Shown: positions 15,868 to 24,234 of the stretch, one piece after another
How the letters are laid out: each line of letters starts with the position of its first letter
Position numbering within the stretch: position 1 is the stretch's first letter
Source: Gammaproteobacteria bacterium
GTDB lineage: Bacteria > Pseudomonadota > Gammaproteobacteria > Steroidobacterales > Rariloculaceae
Reading direction: 5' to 3'
Assembly (NCBI GenBank): GCA_017577365.1
Contig: PKRJ01000014.1
Location: 1-64,000 of the forward strand
Length of the DNA: 64,000 bases
Translations under genes and position numbers: made by a program
The notes under the pieces: generated by a model
Told to the model about the DNA's origin: nothing
The model's input: only the letters and a program-made list of their open reading frames with translations
The model's database searches: none

Positions 15868-18339
15868 ATGGAACGTTCGCTTCTCGTGCGGTACGCCAAT
15901 CGTTCTCCGCGCTCGGTTCCGACGCAGCTGCACGCGTCGAGTCGCAAGACGATCGGCACGCTAGTCGCTGCGGCGCTCGGCACGGCTCCGACGACTCTTG
16001 CGGCACAAAGCGTCCCCTCGTTCGACACCGGGACCCGCGGCCCGCTCGAGGAAGTCGTCGTTACCGCGCGCAATCGCGAAGAGCTCGCGCAAAGCGTGCC
16101 GATTCCCACGTCCGTCGTCGGCGGCAGGCAGCTCGAGCGCGACAATTCGCTGACGGCGCTCGATTTCGCCAACAAGGTTCCGAGCCTGAACATCGTGCAG
16201 AACCAGCCGCGCCAGTCGAGCTTCTCGATCCGCGGCATCGGCAAGAACAACTCCAACGAGTTCACCGAAGGCTCGGTCGGCGTCATCCTGGACAACGTTT
16301 ATGTCGTGCACCCCGGCGCGAGCTGGGGCAGCTTCTACGATCTGCAACGGGTCGAGGTCGCGCGCGGGCCGCAAGGCACGCTGCTCGGCAAGAACACGAC
16401 GCTCGGTGTCGTGAACATCGTGCCCAATCTGCCCGAGTTCGAGCCGAAGGCGAAGCTCGAGCTGAGCTACGGAGATCACGACACGACGCGCACGCACGCC
16501 GTCGTCACGGGACCGATCGCGAGCGATTCCGTCGCGTATCGAGTGACGCTCGCACATGAGCGCGGCGACGGCCCGATCGAGAACGTCCACAAGCCGGGCG
16601 AGACGCTCAACGACCGGAATCGATTCTCCGGGCGTCTTCAGCTTCTTGCCCACGTCACCGATCGCCTGACCGCGCGCTTCTCGGTCGACATGAACCGCTC
16701 GAACGAGCTCAACGGGGCGTGGCCGTTCAATTACGGCGACCCGGAGACCTACCGCGACGGCACGGACCGCGAGACCTACGCGGAGCGGCTCGCCCGCTTC
16801 GAAGGAGAAAAGAGCCGCACGGTCCTGAACAGCTGGGATAAGTATCAGGCGAACGACATGGGGCGCCTGCTCAGCGAGTCGAAAGGCTGGTCGGGCCAGC
16901 TAGAGTACGACCTGCCGACCGGCCACTCGCTGACCTCGATCACGGCCGGCCGTTCGTATGTCTTCAGGGCGCACAACGATTACGACATCCTCGACACCGG
17001 CTACTCGGGCGGTTACGTGCGCACGCGCCAGTTCTCGCAGGAGCTGCGCATCGCTTCCCCCGCCAAGGACCGCTTCGACTATCAGGCGGGCATCTACTTC
17101 CTCGATCTCGCGCACCGCACCGCCAACACGCCCGGCACGGTCGGCGGGCCGGATTCCGGCCGTCTCGCGGCGAACGAGGCGCGGTTCGCGCTGCTCGATG
17201 CCGACGAGGTCGGGAGAGCGCTCCTGGTCGCCTCACGCGATGGCGTCTATACCGACAACGTCACGACGCCCGAGGTCGAGAGCTTCGCGGTCTACGGCCA
17301 GACGAACGTCTATTTCGGCGATCGCTTCACGTTGACGACGGGGCTGCGCCGCACCTGGGAGTCTCGCTTCAACTCCGACGAGTCCCTCGTCTGGGGCGGC
17401 ATCGAGCTCGACGAAGCGAACTTCCCCGGCGCGACGGCGGAGCAGCTCGCCGCCGCGCGCGCGATACGAGGAAGGCCTCGTCCGTACGCGGAGGCGGAGC
17501 TCGACGAATCGTCGTGGTCCTGGCTGATCAATCCGAGCTTCGAGCTCGGCCAGAACGCGCTCCTCTACGCGTCCGTCGCCTACGGGGAACGTTCCGGCAC
17601 GGTCAGCATCGATACCGCGACGCGCCAGCCGAGATTCACGCGGCCGGAGCGCACGACCGATTACGAGCTCGGCGTGAAGAGCACGCTGCTCGACGGGCGG
17701 CTGCGCGTGAACGCCAATCTGTTCTTCACCGACGTTCGTGACTATCAGGTGACGCTGCGCGAGGAGAACCCGACGGCGCCAGGCGAGTACATCAACGTCT
17801 TCTCGAACGCCGAGAGGGTCACGTCGAAAGGGCTCGAACTCGACGTCGAGTATGCCGTGACGGACGGTCTGTCGCTCTCGGCGACGGGTGCATGGAGCCC
17901 GTCCCGCTACGACAGCTGGCAGAACGGCCGCTGCCCGGCCGACGTTCTCGAGCTCGTCACGACCCTCTGCGACAACAGCGGCAAGCGCGTGCAGGGCTCG
18001 TCGGACCGCAGCTTGACGCTCAGCGCCTATTACCAATCGCCGTGGACGATCGGTCAATGGCACTGGCACGCGTTCGCCGCGAACATCTATCGCTCCGCGC
18101 TCGATACGAGCCCGAGCCTCGCTCCCGAAGGACATCAGGGCGGATTCTCCGTCGTCAACGCGGGCGTGGGGCTGAGCTCGATCGACGGCAAGTACTCGAT
18201 CAGCCTCGACGCGCGGAACGTCTTCGACAAGATCTATCTCGTGTCCTACAACGACTACGGGATCGGCACGATCGGCCGCGCGGCCATCGGCCAGAGACGT
18301 TTCTTGAGCCTCACGTTCCGCGCGAACTTCGCTCTTTGA
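15868..18339 (+). CDS. TonB-dependent outer-membrane receptor (head of an uncharacterised module)
   Basis: 823 residues from ATG 15868 (MERSLLVRY), preceded by AAAGGA; the frame opens earlier but the upstream ATG at 15826 lacks a binding site. A long signal peptide (to about residue 47, ending TTLAAQS) precedes the TonB box LEEVVVTARN. Plug motifs: FSIRGIGKNNSNEFTEGSV, VILDNVYVVHPG and RVEVARGPQGTLLGKNTT. The barrel runs to a terminal RFLSLTFRANFAL. It is followed after 47 bp by a DUF6152 gene and two paralogous secreted proteins, all rightward with short gaps, so it probably heads a four-gene operon. Substrate unknown. Confidence 0.95.
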   Translation: MERSLLVRYANRSPRSVPTQLHASSRKTIGTLVAAALGTAPTTLAAQSVPSFDTGTRGPLEEVVVTARNREELAQSVPIPTSVVGGRQLERDNSLTALDFANKVPSLNIVQNQPRQSSFSIRGIGKNNSNEFTEGSVGVILDNVYVVHPGASWGSFYDLQRVEVARGPQGTLLGKNTTLGVVNIVPNLPEFEPKAKLELSYGDHDTTRTHAVVTGPIASDSVAYRVTLAHERGDGPIENVHKPGETLNDRNRFSGRLQLLAHVTDRLTARFSVDMNRSNELNGAWPFNYGDPETYRDGTDRETYAERLARFEGEKSRTVLNSWDKYQANDMGRLLSESKGWSGQLEYDLPTGHSLTSITAGRSYVFRAHNDYDILDTGYSGGYVRTRQFSQELRIASPAKDRFDYQAGIYFLDLAHRTANTPGTVGGPDSGRLAANEARFALLDADEVGRALLVASRDGVYTDNVTTPEVESFAVYGQTNVYFGDRFTLTTGLRRTWESRFNSDESLVWGGIELDEANFPGATAEQLAAARAIRGRPRPYAEAELDESSWSWLINPSFELGQNALLYASVAYGERSGTVSIDTATRQPRFTRPERTTDYELGVKSTLLDGRLRVNANLFFTDVRDYQVTLREENPTAPGEYINVFSNAERVTSKGLELDVEYAVTDGLSLSATGAWSPSRYDSWQNGRCPADVLELVTTLCDNSGKRVQGSSDRSLTLSAYYQSPWTIGQWHWHAFAANIYRSALDTSPSLAPEGHQGGFSVVNAGVGLSSIDGKYSISLDARNVFDKIYLVSYNDYGIGTIGRAAIGQRRFLSLTFRANFAL

Positions 18340-18386
18340 TCTTCCGCCACCGTGTCCTGCTCGCCATGCCACAAAGAGAGACACCC

Positions 18387-18851
18387 ATGACTCGTCGCTT
18401 CTCAAAGACTCTTGCCGGCGTGCTCGTTCTGTCCGGTATCGGCTACGCCGATCTGCCCGCAAGCGCCCATCACGCCTTCTCGGCCGAGTTCGATATCAAT
18501 CAACCGATCGAGATCACGGGCGTGATCAGCCGGTTCGTGCTGACGAATCCGCACAGCTGGCTCTATATCGACGTCGCCGACGAGAACGGCAACGTGACGA
18601 ACTGGGGATTCGAGTTCGGCACGCCCTTCGCGTTGCGCAGCCGCGGCGTCACGAAGGAGACGCTCGCGCCGGGAACGAAAGTCACGATCAAGGGCTACCG
18701 CTCGCGGAACGGGCAACCGTTCGGATACGCGACGCTCACGGTCCTCGAGGACGGCCGGCGTTTCGCGACCGGCGGGGCGCCAGATGCGCCCTCTTCCGAG
18801 CCCTCCGCATCCGCGACATCGACGGCGGCCGCCACTCGCAGCACGCCCTAG
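18387..18851 (+). CDS. DUF6152 family secreted protein
   Basis: 154 residues with a signal peptide ending LPASA. The mature protein starts HHAFSAEFDINQPIEITGVI and continues NPHSWLYIDVADENG and WGFEFG, the signature of DUF6152, a small beta-rich periplasmic family of unknown function. The HH pair right after the cleavage site and the NPHSW histidine are the conserved polar residues of the family and could bind a metal; that is inference. The C terminus is a low-complexity Ser/Ala/Thr tail. It sits in the middle of the receptor module, 47 bp after the receptor and 29 bp before the next gene. DUF6152 genes are often seen near receptors and amidohydrolase-like genes in related bacteria. Confidence 0.88.
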   Translation: MTRRFSKTLAGVLVLSGIGYADLPASAHHAFSAEFDINQPIEITGVISRFVLTNPHSWLYIDVADENGNVTNWGFEFGTPFALRSRGVTKETLAPGTKVTIKGYRSRNGQPFGYATLTVLEDGRRFATGGAPDAPSSEPSASATSTAAATRSTP

Positions 18852-18880
18852 CAGGCCCCGGAACCAGAACGAGGAACACG

Positions 18881-19690
18881 ATGAACCTGGCTCACTCCGT
18901 CCGGAAATCTCAACCGTTGCGGGATCTCAAGCGAATAGGCGTCGCACTGCTTCTCGGCGCGACGCTCGCCTCGGCGCGTCACGCCGCCGCGGATTGCCTC
19001 GACGACATCCCGAGGCTGCCGAACGGCCGCCCGGACTTCTCCGGCATCTGGCAGACGACGAGCGCCGCGGATTACGACCTCGAGCCGCACGCACATCGGC
19101 ACGACGCGCCCCCCGGGCCGGGCGTGATCGAAGGGCATTTCATTCCGTACCTGCCCGAGGCTCTCGAGCAGCGCAAAGAGAACTTCGAGAATCGCCACAC
19201 GGACGATCCGACGCTCAAAGGGTTCACGCCCGGGGTGCCGCGAATGATCTACTACCCGGCACCCTTCCAGATCTTCCAGCGCGAGCGGGATCTCATCATC
19301 GTCCAACAGTTCGGCCATTCGGCGCGTACGATCCATACGAACGGCACGCAGCATCCGGACGACCTCTACGACCTGTGGATGGGAGATTCGCGCGGAACGT
19401 GGGAAGGCGACACGCTGGTCGTCGACGTCATCGGCTTCAACGGACGAACCTGGCTCGATCGTTCCGGGAACTATCACAGCGATCAGCTCCACGTCGTCGA
19501 GCGCTGGCGGTTCCTCGACAAGAACACGATCGAGTACACGGCGACCCTCGAAGACCCGAAAGTCTACGCGCGCCCTTGGACGCTGAGCGTGATCCTCCAC
19601 CGCCATCGGGAGAAGAACTTCCAGCTGATCGAGGACTACCGATACACGCTCGAATATGCGGACTACTACCCGCCGAAGCCGGACGAATGA
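18881..19690 (+). CDS. Secreted protein of unknown function, GDSRG-WEG family, copy 1
   Basis: 269 residues; a signal peptide of about 38 residues ends ARHAAAD. I recognise the family but not a function. It has an opening block LPNGRPDFSGIWQTT and a central core LWMGDSRGTWEGDTLVVDV, followed by NGRTWLDRSGNYHSDQLHVVERW and a DPKVYARPWTL strand. The same ordered blocks occur in the next gene, so the two are paralogues in tandem. The core looks like a beta-sheet of about 140 residues with conserved Asp, Ser, Trp and His residues. It is 29 bp after the DUF6152 gene. A periplasmic binding or processing role for whatever the receptor imports is inference. Confidence 0.85.
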   Translation: MNLAHSVRKSQPLRDLKRIGVALLLGATLASARHAAADCLDDIPRLPNGRPDFSGIWQTTSAADYDLEPHAHRHDAPPGPGVIEGHFIPYLPEALEQRKENFENRHTDDPTLKGFTPGVPRMIYYPAPFQIFQRERDLIIVQQFGHSARTIHTNGTQHPDDLYDLWMGDSRGTWEGDTLVVDVIGFNGRTWLDRSGNYHSDQLHVVERWRFLDKNTIEYTATLEDPKVYARPWTLSVILHRHREKNFQLIEDYRYTLEYADYYPPKPDE

Positions 19691-19749
19691 GCTTCACCTC
19701 GCAACGAAGACCGTCCGGCAATGACGACCAAAGAACACGGAGATCATCG

Positions 19750-20694
19750 ATGACGCATGCCGACAAAGGGCGAGCCGCGCTCCGGCGCGCTGCGCTCTCC
19801 GCCGCGGTCGCCGTGGCCGCGCTCGCCGCCAACGATGCCTCGGCCCAGGAATCTCGCTGGGAAACGAGCTATCCGATCATCGAGTCCGGGGAATGGACCG
19901 GGCCGCGTACGCGCGACGGGCAGCCGGACATTTCCGGGCATTGGTCGAACACGATTGCGAACCACAACAACTTCACCGATCCGCAAGGCGGGATTCCGAA
20001 CGATCCGAACGCTCGCCCGCTCGGTCCGCGCGAAGAACGTGCGCCGAGCCGCGTCACGGACCCGCCCGACGGCAAGCTGCCGTTACAGCCTTGGGCCAAG
20101 AAAAAGGTCGAGGAGTTCAGGATCGGTTTCCACAACCCCGTCTACCCGGGACACGTCGAGCCGAACGCGCGCTGCGCGCCCGGAGGCATTCCGAAGTCGC
20201 TGTACTGGCACGGCTACGAGATCGCGCAGTATCCAGGCTATGTCGTGTTCTTCTTCGACAACGGAACGCGGATCATCCACCTGGACGACAAACCGCATCT
20301 TCCCGAGAACATCAAGCTGTGGAACGGCGACTCACGAGGACGTTGGGAGGGCAACACCCTGATCGTCGAGGTGCGCAACGTCAACGGCAAGGCGCTGTTC
20401 GGCCGCTCCGGGGAGTTCATCAGCGAGAACGCCAGGATCCTCGAGCGCTACATCTTTTCTCCGGACGGCAAGCGCTACAACTACGTCGCGACGTTCGACG
20501 ATCCGACGGTCTATACGCGTCCCTTCACCGTGACGATCCCGGCACGGAAATGGACCGAGGAGGATCCGGCAACGGGCTGGCACTTCGACGTGATCGACGC
20601 GAAGCACGACGGCGACGAGCGCATCGTCGAGGTCTTCGAGCGCGTCTGCGTCGAGAACAACGGCGGTTTCGGGATGCCGGCGGCGAAACCCTAG
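19750..20694 (+). CDS. Secreted protein of unknown function, GDSRG-WEG family, copy 2
   Basis: 314 residues; signal peptide ends NDASAQE. Paralogue of the previous gene: DGQPDISGHWSNT corresponds to its opening block, LWNGDSRGRWEGNTLIVEV to its core, and NGKALFGRSGEF, RILERYIFSPDG and DPTVYTRPFTVTI follow in the same order. It is about 45 residues longer, mainly in a Pro-rich insertion (residues 75-140) with one Cys (NARCAPGG); a second Cys near the C terminus (ERVCVENNGG) could pair with it. It ends the receptor module. The conserved order across the two copies supports a duplicated enzyme or binding domain. Confidence 0.86.
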   Translation: MTHADKGRAALRRAALSAAVAVAALAANDASAQESRWETSYPIIESGEWTGPRTRDGQPDISGHWSNTIANHNNFTDPQGGIPNDPNARPLGPREERAPSRVTDPPDGKLPLQPWAKKKVEEFRIGFHNPVYPGHVEPNARCAPGGIPKSLYWHGYEIAQYPGYVVFFFDNGTRIIHLDDKPHLPENIKLWNGDSRGRWEGNTLIVEVRNVNGKALFGRSGEFISENARILERYIFSPDGKRYNYVATFDDPTVYTRPFTVTIPARKWTEEDPATGWHFDVIDAKHDGDERIVEVFERVCVENNGGFGMPAAKP

Positions 20695-20839
20695 CCCTCA
20701 CGCTCGGCACGAGGCGGGACGTCGCGGGCGCGAACGTCCGCGACGACCAAGACGTGGCGGCGAAGGTCGGTGAGCTGTACTCGCGGTATTCTCGCGCGCC
20801 ATAGATATAGCTCGTCGTGAAAAGCGTAGCCCGGCCGCG

Positions 20840-21370
20840 ATGTCGATGCTGCGAAGATCGTTTCTCGCCCTTGCCCTGTGCACCACGGTTGCAGGCAGCC
20901 TGTTCAGCCAGCCGGCGGCTCGGACGATCCGGCCGGGCTCCGCCGCGGAGCTCTTCGAGCGCATCCCGCATACGACGCCCTCGACGGGCTTCTCGAGCGA
21001 CGAAGGACAGCTGTACGCGCAGGCCTTGCCCGCTGCCGGACGCCCGGACGAGGCGTTCGTCCGATACGAAGCCGGGAGTCCGTACTTGGCTGAACGGACG
21101 TTCGGCCGGCTCGTTCGCACCGCGAAACGTCTAGGCTATAACCTCGTCCCTTACGAGGCCGAGCCGCCGCCCGATGACATCGAATCTTTGGCGGAAAGCG
21201 TCGCCTACCGCGAAGAAGCCCAGGCGAACAACCTCGTGCGCATCTTCGCGCGCGATCCGGAGGCCAAGGCGATCCTTCACGTCGGGTACTCTCATGCCGC
21301 GGAGCCCCCGATTCCGTCGTTCGACGGCACGACGATGCCGCTCGTGACGGCTACCGAGAACGGCGAATAA
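20840..21370 (+). CDS. Secreted hypothetical protein, probably truncated
   Basis: 176 residues; signal peptide (MSMLRRSFLALALCTTVAGS). The body has AFVRYEAGSPYLAERTFGRLVRTAKRLGY, then VAYREEAQANNLVRIFARDPEAKAILHVGYSHAAE, which looks like the middle of a longer alpha/beta protein. The text after HVGYSHAAE is short and unrelated-looking, so the C-terminal half appears to have been lost or replaced. I do not recognise a named family. It is 145 bp after the receptor module, on the same strand, and converges on the dioxygenase gene with only 17 bp between stops. It may be a decaying gene. Confidence 0.5.
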   Translation: MSMLRRSFLALALCTTVAGSLFSQPAARTIRPGSAAELFERIPHTTPSTGFSSDEGQLYAQALPAAGRPDEAFVRYEAGSPYLAERTFGRLVRTAKRLGYNLVPYEAEPPPDDIESLAESVAYREEAQANNLVRIFARDPEAKAILHVGYSHAAEPPIPSFDGTTMPLVTATENGE

Positions 21371-21387
21371 CGGCGGCTTCGTGCAAG

Positions 21388-22239
21388 CTACCCGAAGCGG
21401 TAGCTCGACACTGCCATCGTGCCGAGCAGGTTTTCCTCGTAGTAGATCCTCGACGCGGTGTCCTCTCCCGCAGCGCCGACGACCACGTGGAGCGGCAGCA
21501 AATGCTCCTCTCGCGGATGCGCGATGCGCGCGGCCGGCGCCTCCTCCCACTCGATGAGACGTCGGCGCCGTTCCTCCGGCGCCGAGGCGAGCGTCTCCGC
21601 AAGCCACGCATCGAAAAGTCGGGAAGGCACGCGGGCCTCGGGGCCCATCAATCTCAGGTTGTGGTACGTCATGCCGCTGCCCGCAATCAGCACGCCCTCC
21701 GCGCGAAGCGGGGCGAGCGCTGCGCCGATACGCAAGTGAAGCTCCGCGTCAAGGCTCGAGTGCAAAGAGAGCTGGACCACGGGAACCTCGGCTCGAGGAT
21801 ACATCACGGCAAGCGGCACGAATGCACCGTGATCGTAACCGCGCTCGGCGTCGAGCCGCGCCTCGAAGCCCGCACGCCGTAAGAGCTCCTGCACGCGGCG
21901 CGCGAGCGTCGGATCGCCGGGCGCAGGATAGACGATCTCGTACGTGTGCCGCGGGAAACCGTAGTAGTCGTAGAGCATCGGCGGTGCCGGATGGGCCATG
22001 ACCGCCAGCTCCGACTCCTCCCAATGGCCCGACACGACGAGCATCGCTCGCGGCACCTCTGGCAGAGCGGCCGGAATCGCCGCGAGCGCCGCGGCGAGCC
22101 GCGCGTGAGCCGCGCCGTACTCGTCGTGCATGAACGGCCACGGGCCGCCGCCGTGGGAGAGGAAATAGGTCGGTAACGTCGAGGACATCGCGAGCCGTTC
22201 GGATTCCTGGATCGGCCGTTCGCCATGATACTGGCTCAT
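21388..22239 (-). CDS. LigB/DODA-type extradiol dioxygenase family protein (YgiD-like)
   Basis: Cytoplasmic non-heme iron or zinc enzyme family that includes extradiol ring-cleavage dioxygenases and plant DOPA dioxygenase; E. coli YgiD is the closest well-known relative. 283 residues from ATG 22239 (MSQYHGER), with AGG about ten bases upstream; MSSTLPTYF at 22188 is an alternative (266 residues). Motifs: LSHGGGPWPF (first metal-binding His), VVSGHWEE (second His), YDYYGFP, RGYDHGAFVPL, GSGMTYHNLR and a late REEHLLPLHVVVGAA. These are the expected metal and catalytic histidines. The substrate is open: the family acts on catecholic compounds, which would suit the aromatic genes nearby. Confidence 0.9.
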   Translation of the reverse strand: MSQYHGERPIQESERLAMSSTLPTYFLSHGGGPWPFMHDEYGAAHARLAAALAAIPAALPEVPRAMLVVSGHWEESELAVMAHPAPPMLYDYYGFPRHTYEIVYPAPGDPTLARRVQELLRRAGFEARLDAERGYDHGAFVPLAVMYPRAEVPVVQLSLHSSLDAELHLRIGAALAPLRAEGVLIAGSGMTYHNLRLMGPEARVPSRLFDAWLAETLASAPEERRRRLIEWEEAPAARIAHPREEHLLPLHVVVGAAGEDTASRIYYEENLLGTMAVSSYRFG

Positions 22240-22339
22240 GGAACGACCTGCAGAACAACGCTCCACCGGCCGCTTGGCGTGAACCCGCGCCGGGCGCGCC
22301 GGACAAACCTGCCAGTGGGCTACCTGAAAGGACAAGGAC

Positions 22340-24199
22340 GTGCACGCCGACAACACCCGCCTCGCCCGACCGGTGAACGAGCACGAAGACCATATTCTCG
22401 GACCGAAACGCGCGCCGATCACGCTCGTCGAGTACGGGAGCTACGACTGTCCGCACTGCCGAGCCGCGCACGAGCGCATCGCCGCCGTTCGCACGAGGCT
22501 CGGCAACCGGCTGCGCTACGTCTTCAGGCATCGCCCCATTCCGGGCAGCGACCTCGCCCAGCGCGCGGCCGAGCTCGTCGAGATGGCCCCCACTCCGGAA
22601 CAGTTCTGGAAGGCGCACGTCGCGTTGATGACGCGCTCGGAATCGCTCACGGAAGACGACCTGCATTACGTCGCGGCGCAACTCGGTGTCGACGCCGCAA
22701 CCGGACACTCCGAGATGCGGGCGGCCGCGAAAGCGCGCGTGGCGCGCGACGTCGAAAGCGCGACGGCGAGCGGCGTGAAGTTCACGCCGACCTTCTTCAT
22801 CAACGGCCGACGTTACGACGGCGCATGGGACGAAAGCTCGTTCGCCGATGCGATGCTCGGCACGCTCGGCTACAAAGTGCGCGTCGCCGCGCTCAGCTTC
22901 GCGGCGTGGGCGCCTTCGACCGGCATCCTGCTCCTCGTCGCGACCCTGCTCGCGGTCGTGATCTCGAACTCGCCTTTCGCGTCGTCGTTCGAAGCGTTGT
23001 GGAGGACCCCGTTTCAGCTCGCATTCGGCAATGCGGCCTTCGAGCTGACGCTCCGCGAGTGGATAGACGACGCGCTCCTTTCCGTGTTCTTTCTCGTCGT
23101 CGGGCTCGAGATCAAACGCGAGCTCACGGTAGGACACCTCGCGAGTCGCGCGTCGGCCGCATTGCCGATCGCCGCCGCGATCGGCGGGATGGCGCTCCCC
23201 GCCCTGCTCTACGTGCTCGTCGTGCCGTCCGGGCCGTGGACGCACGGATGGGCCGTGCCGATGTCGACGGACACCGCGTTCGCGATCGCGTTGATCGCGA
23301 TGCTCGGCCATCGAGTGCCGGTCGAGCTTCGCATCTTTCTGACCGCGGCGGCGATCGTCGACGATATCGGCGCGATCCTCGTCGTCGCGCTCTTCTATGC
23401 CGAAGGCGTCGAGCTCCGGTGGCTGGTGGCGGCCGCGCTGTTCACGGTCCTGCTCGTGATGCTCAACCGCTCCGGCGTCTATCGAGTCTTTCCCTATTTC
23501 GCGGTCGGTATCGCCCTCTGGGCGAGCGTGCACGCCGCGGGCCTGCACGCGACGCTTGCCGGCGTGATTCTCGCGGCGTGCATCCCCGCCCGGCCGCCGG
23601 CCGACTACGCGACGCTCGCGCGTCAGGCCGACGCGATTCTGACGGACGAGGCCCGACGTCAGGAGGAGCAGCTTCGCCACGGTCCTTCGGAGCCGGCGCT
23701 GCGTGCGCTCGACGCGATCAACGATCGCCTGATGAGCCCGAACGAGCGGCTCCTCAGGACCGTCTTTCCGCAGTCGAGCTTCATCGTGCTGCCGATATTC
23801 GCGCTCGCGAACGCGGGCGTCGAGATGACGAGCGAAGTCCTCGCGGGGCATGGAGCGCTGATACTCGCGATCTCACTGGGCCTCGTCGTCGGCAAGCCGC
23901 TCGGGTTCCTCGCGGCAGCCGCGCTCGCCGTGCGCCTCGGCGTCGCCGAGAAGCCGGAGGGCTACTCGTGGCGGCAGCTCGCAGGCGCCGGTGCCCTCGC
24001 CGGCATCGGCTTCACGATGGCGCTCTTCATCGCCGGGCAGGCCTACGCGCTCGAGACCGAGTTCGCCGCCGCGAAGATCGCCGTCTTCGCGGCGTCATCG
24101 GTTTCGGCGGCGATCGGTATCGCGCTGCTCTGGAAGCTCGAGGCCGCAGAGCCGGTCGAGCTCGGGCTCGACTCGGCCCCGAGCACGAGATCGTCCTGA
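22340..24199 (+). CDS. NhaA-family Na+/H+ antiporter with N-terminal DsbA-like thioredoxin domain
   Basis: 619 residues from GTG 22340, which has AAAGGACAAGG just upstream. Residues 20-185 are a DsbA/thioredoxin-like domain with the CPHC active site (Cys37-Cys40, in YGSYDCPHCRAAHERI) and the cis-Pro loop region KFTPTFFINGRRY. Residues 200-600 are a complete NhaA antiporter: SVFFLVVGLEIKRELTVG, STDTAFAIALIAMLG, AAAIVDDIGAILVVALFY (the paired aspartates that bind Na+ and protons) and LVVGKPLGF (the conserved Lys). Having no signal peptide before the thioredoxin domain puts it in the cytoplasm unless the topology is unusual. NhaA-thioredoxin fusions are known, often with the thioredoxin at the C terminus. 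It fits salt homeostasis alongside the betaine genes. Confidence 0.92.
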   Translation: MHADNTRLARPVNEHEDHILGPKRAPITLVEYGSYDCPHCRAAHERIAAVRTRLGNRLRYVFRHRPIPGSDLAQRAAELVEMAPTPEQFWKAHVALMTRSESLTEDDLHYVAAQLGVDAATGHSEMRAAAKARVARDVESATASGVKFTPTFFINGRRYDGAWDESSFADAMLGTLGYKVRVAALSFAAWAPSTGILLLVATLLAVVISNSPFASSFEALWRTPFQLAFGNAAFELTLREWIDDALLSVFFLVVGLEIKRELTVGHLASRASAALPIAAAIGGMALPALLYVLVVPSGPWTHGWAVPMSTDTAFAIALIAMLGHRVPVELRIFLTAAAIVDDIGAILVVALFYAEGVELRWLVAAALFTVLLVMLNRSGVYRVFPYFAVGIALWASVHAAGLHATLAGVILAACIPARPPADYATLARQADAILTDEARRQEEQLRHGPSEPALRALDAINDRLMSPNERLLRTVFPQSSFIVLPIFALANAGVEMTSEVLAGHGALILAISLGLVVGKPLGFLAAAALAVRLGVAEKPEGYSWRQLAGAGALAGIGFTMALFIAGQAYALETEFAAAKIAVFAASSVSAAIGIALLWKLEAAEPVELGLDSAPSTRSS

Positions 24200-24234
24200 T
24201 CGACGCCGCTGGAGCCCTCCGGCTCGAGCCTGAC

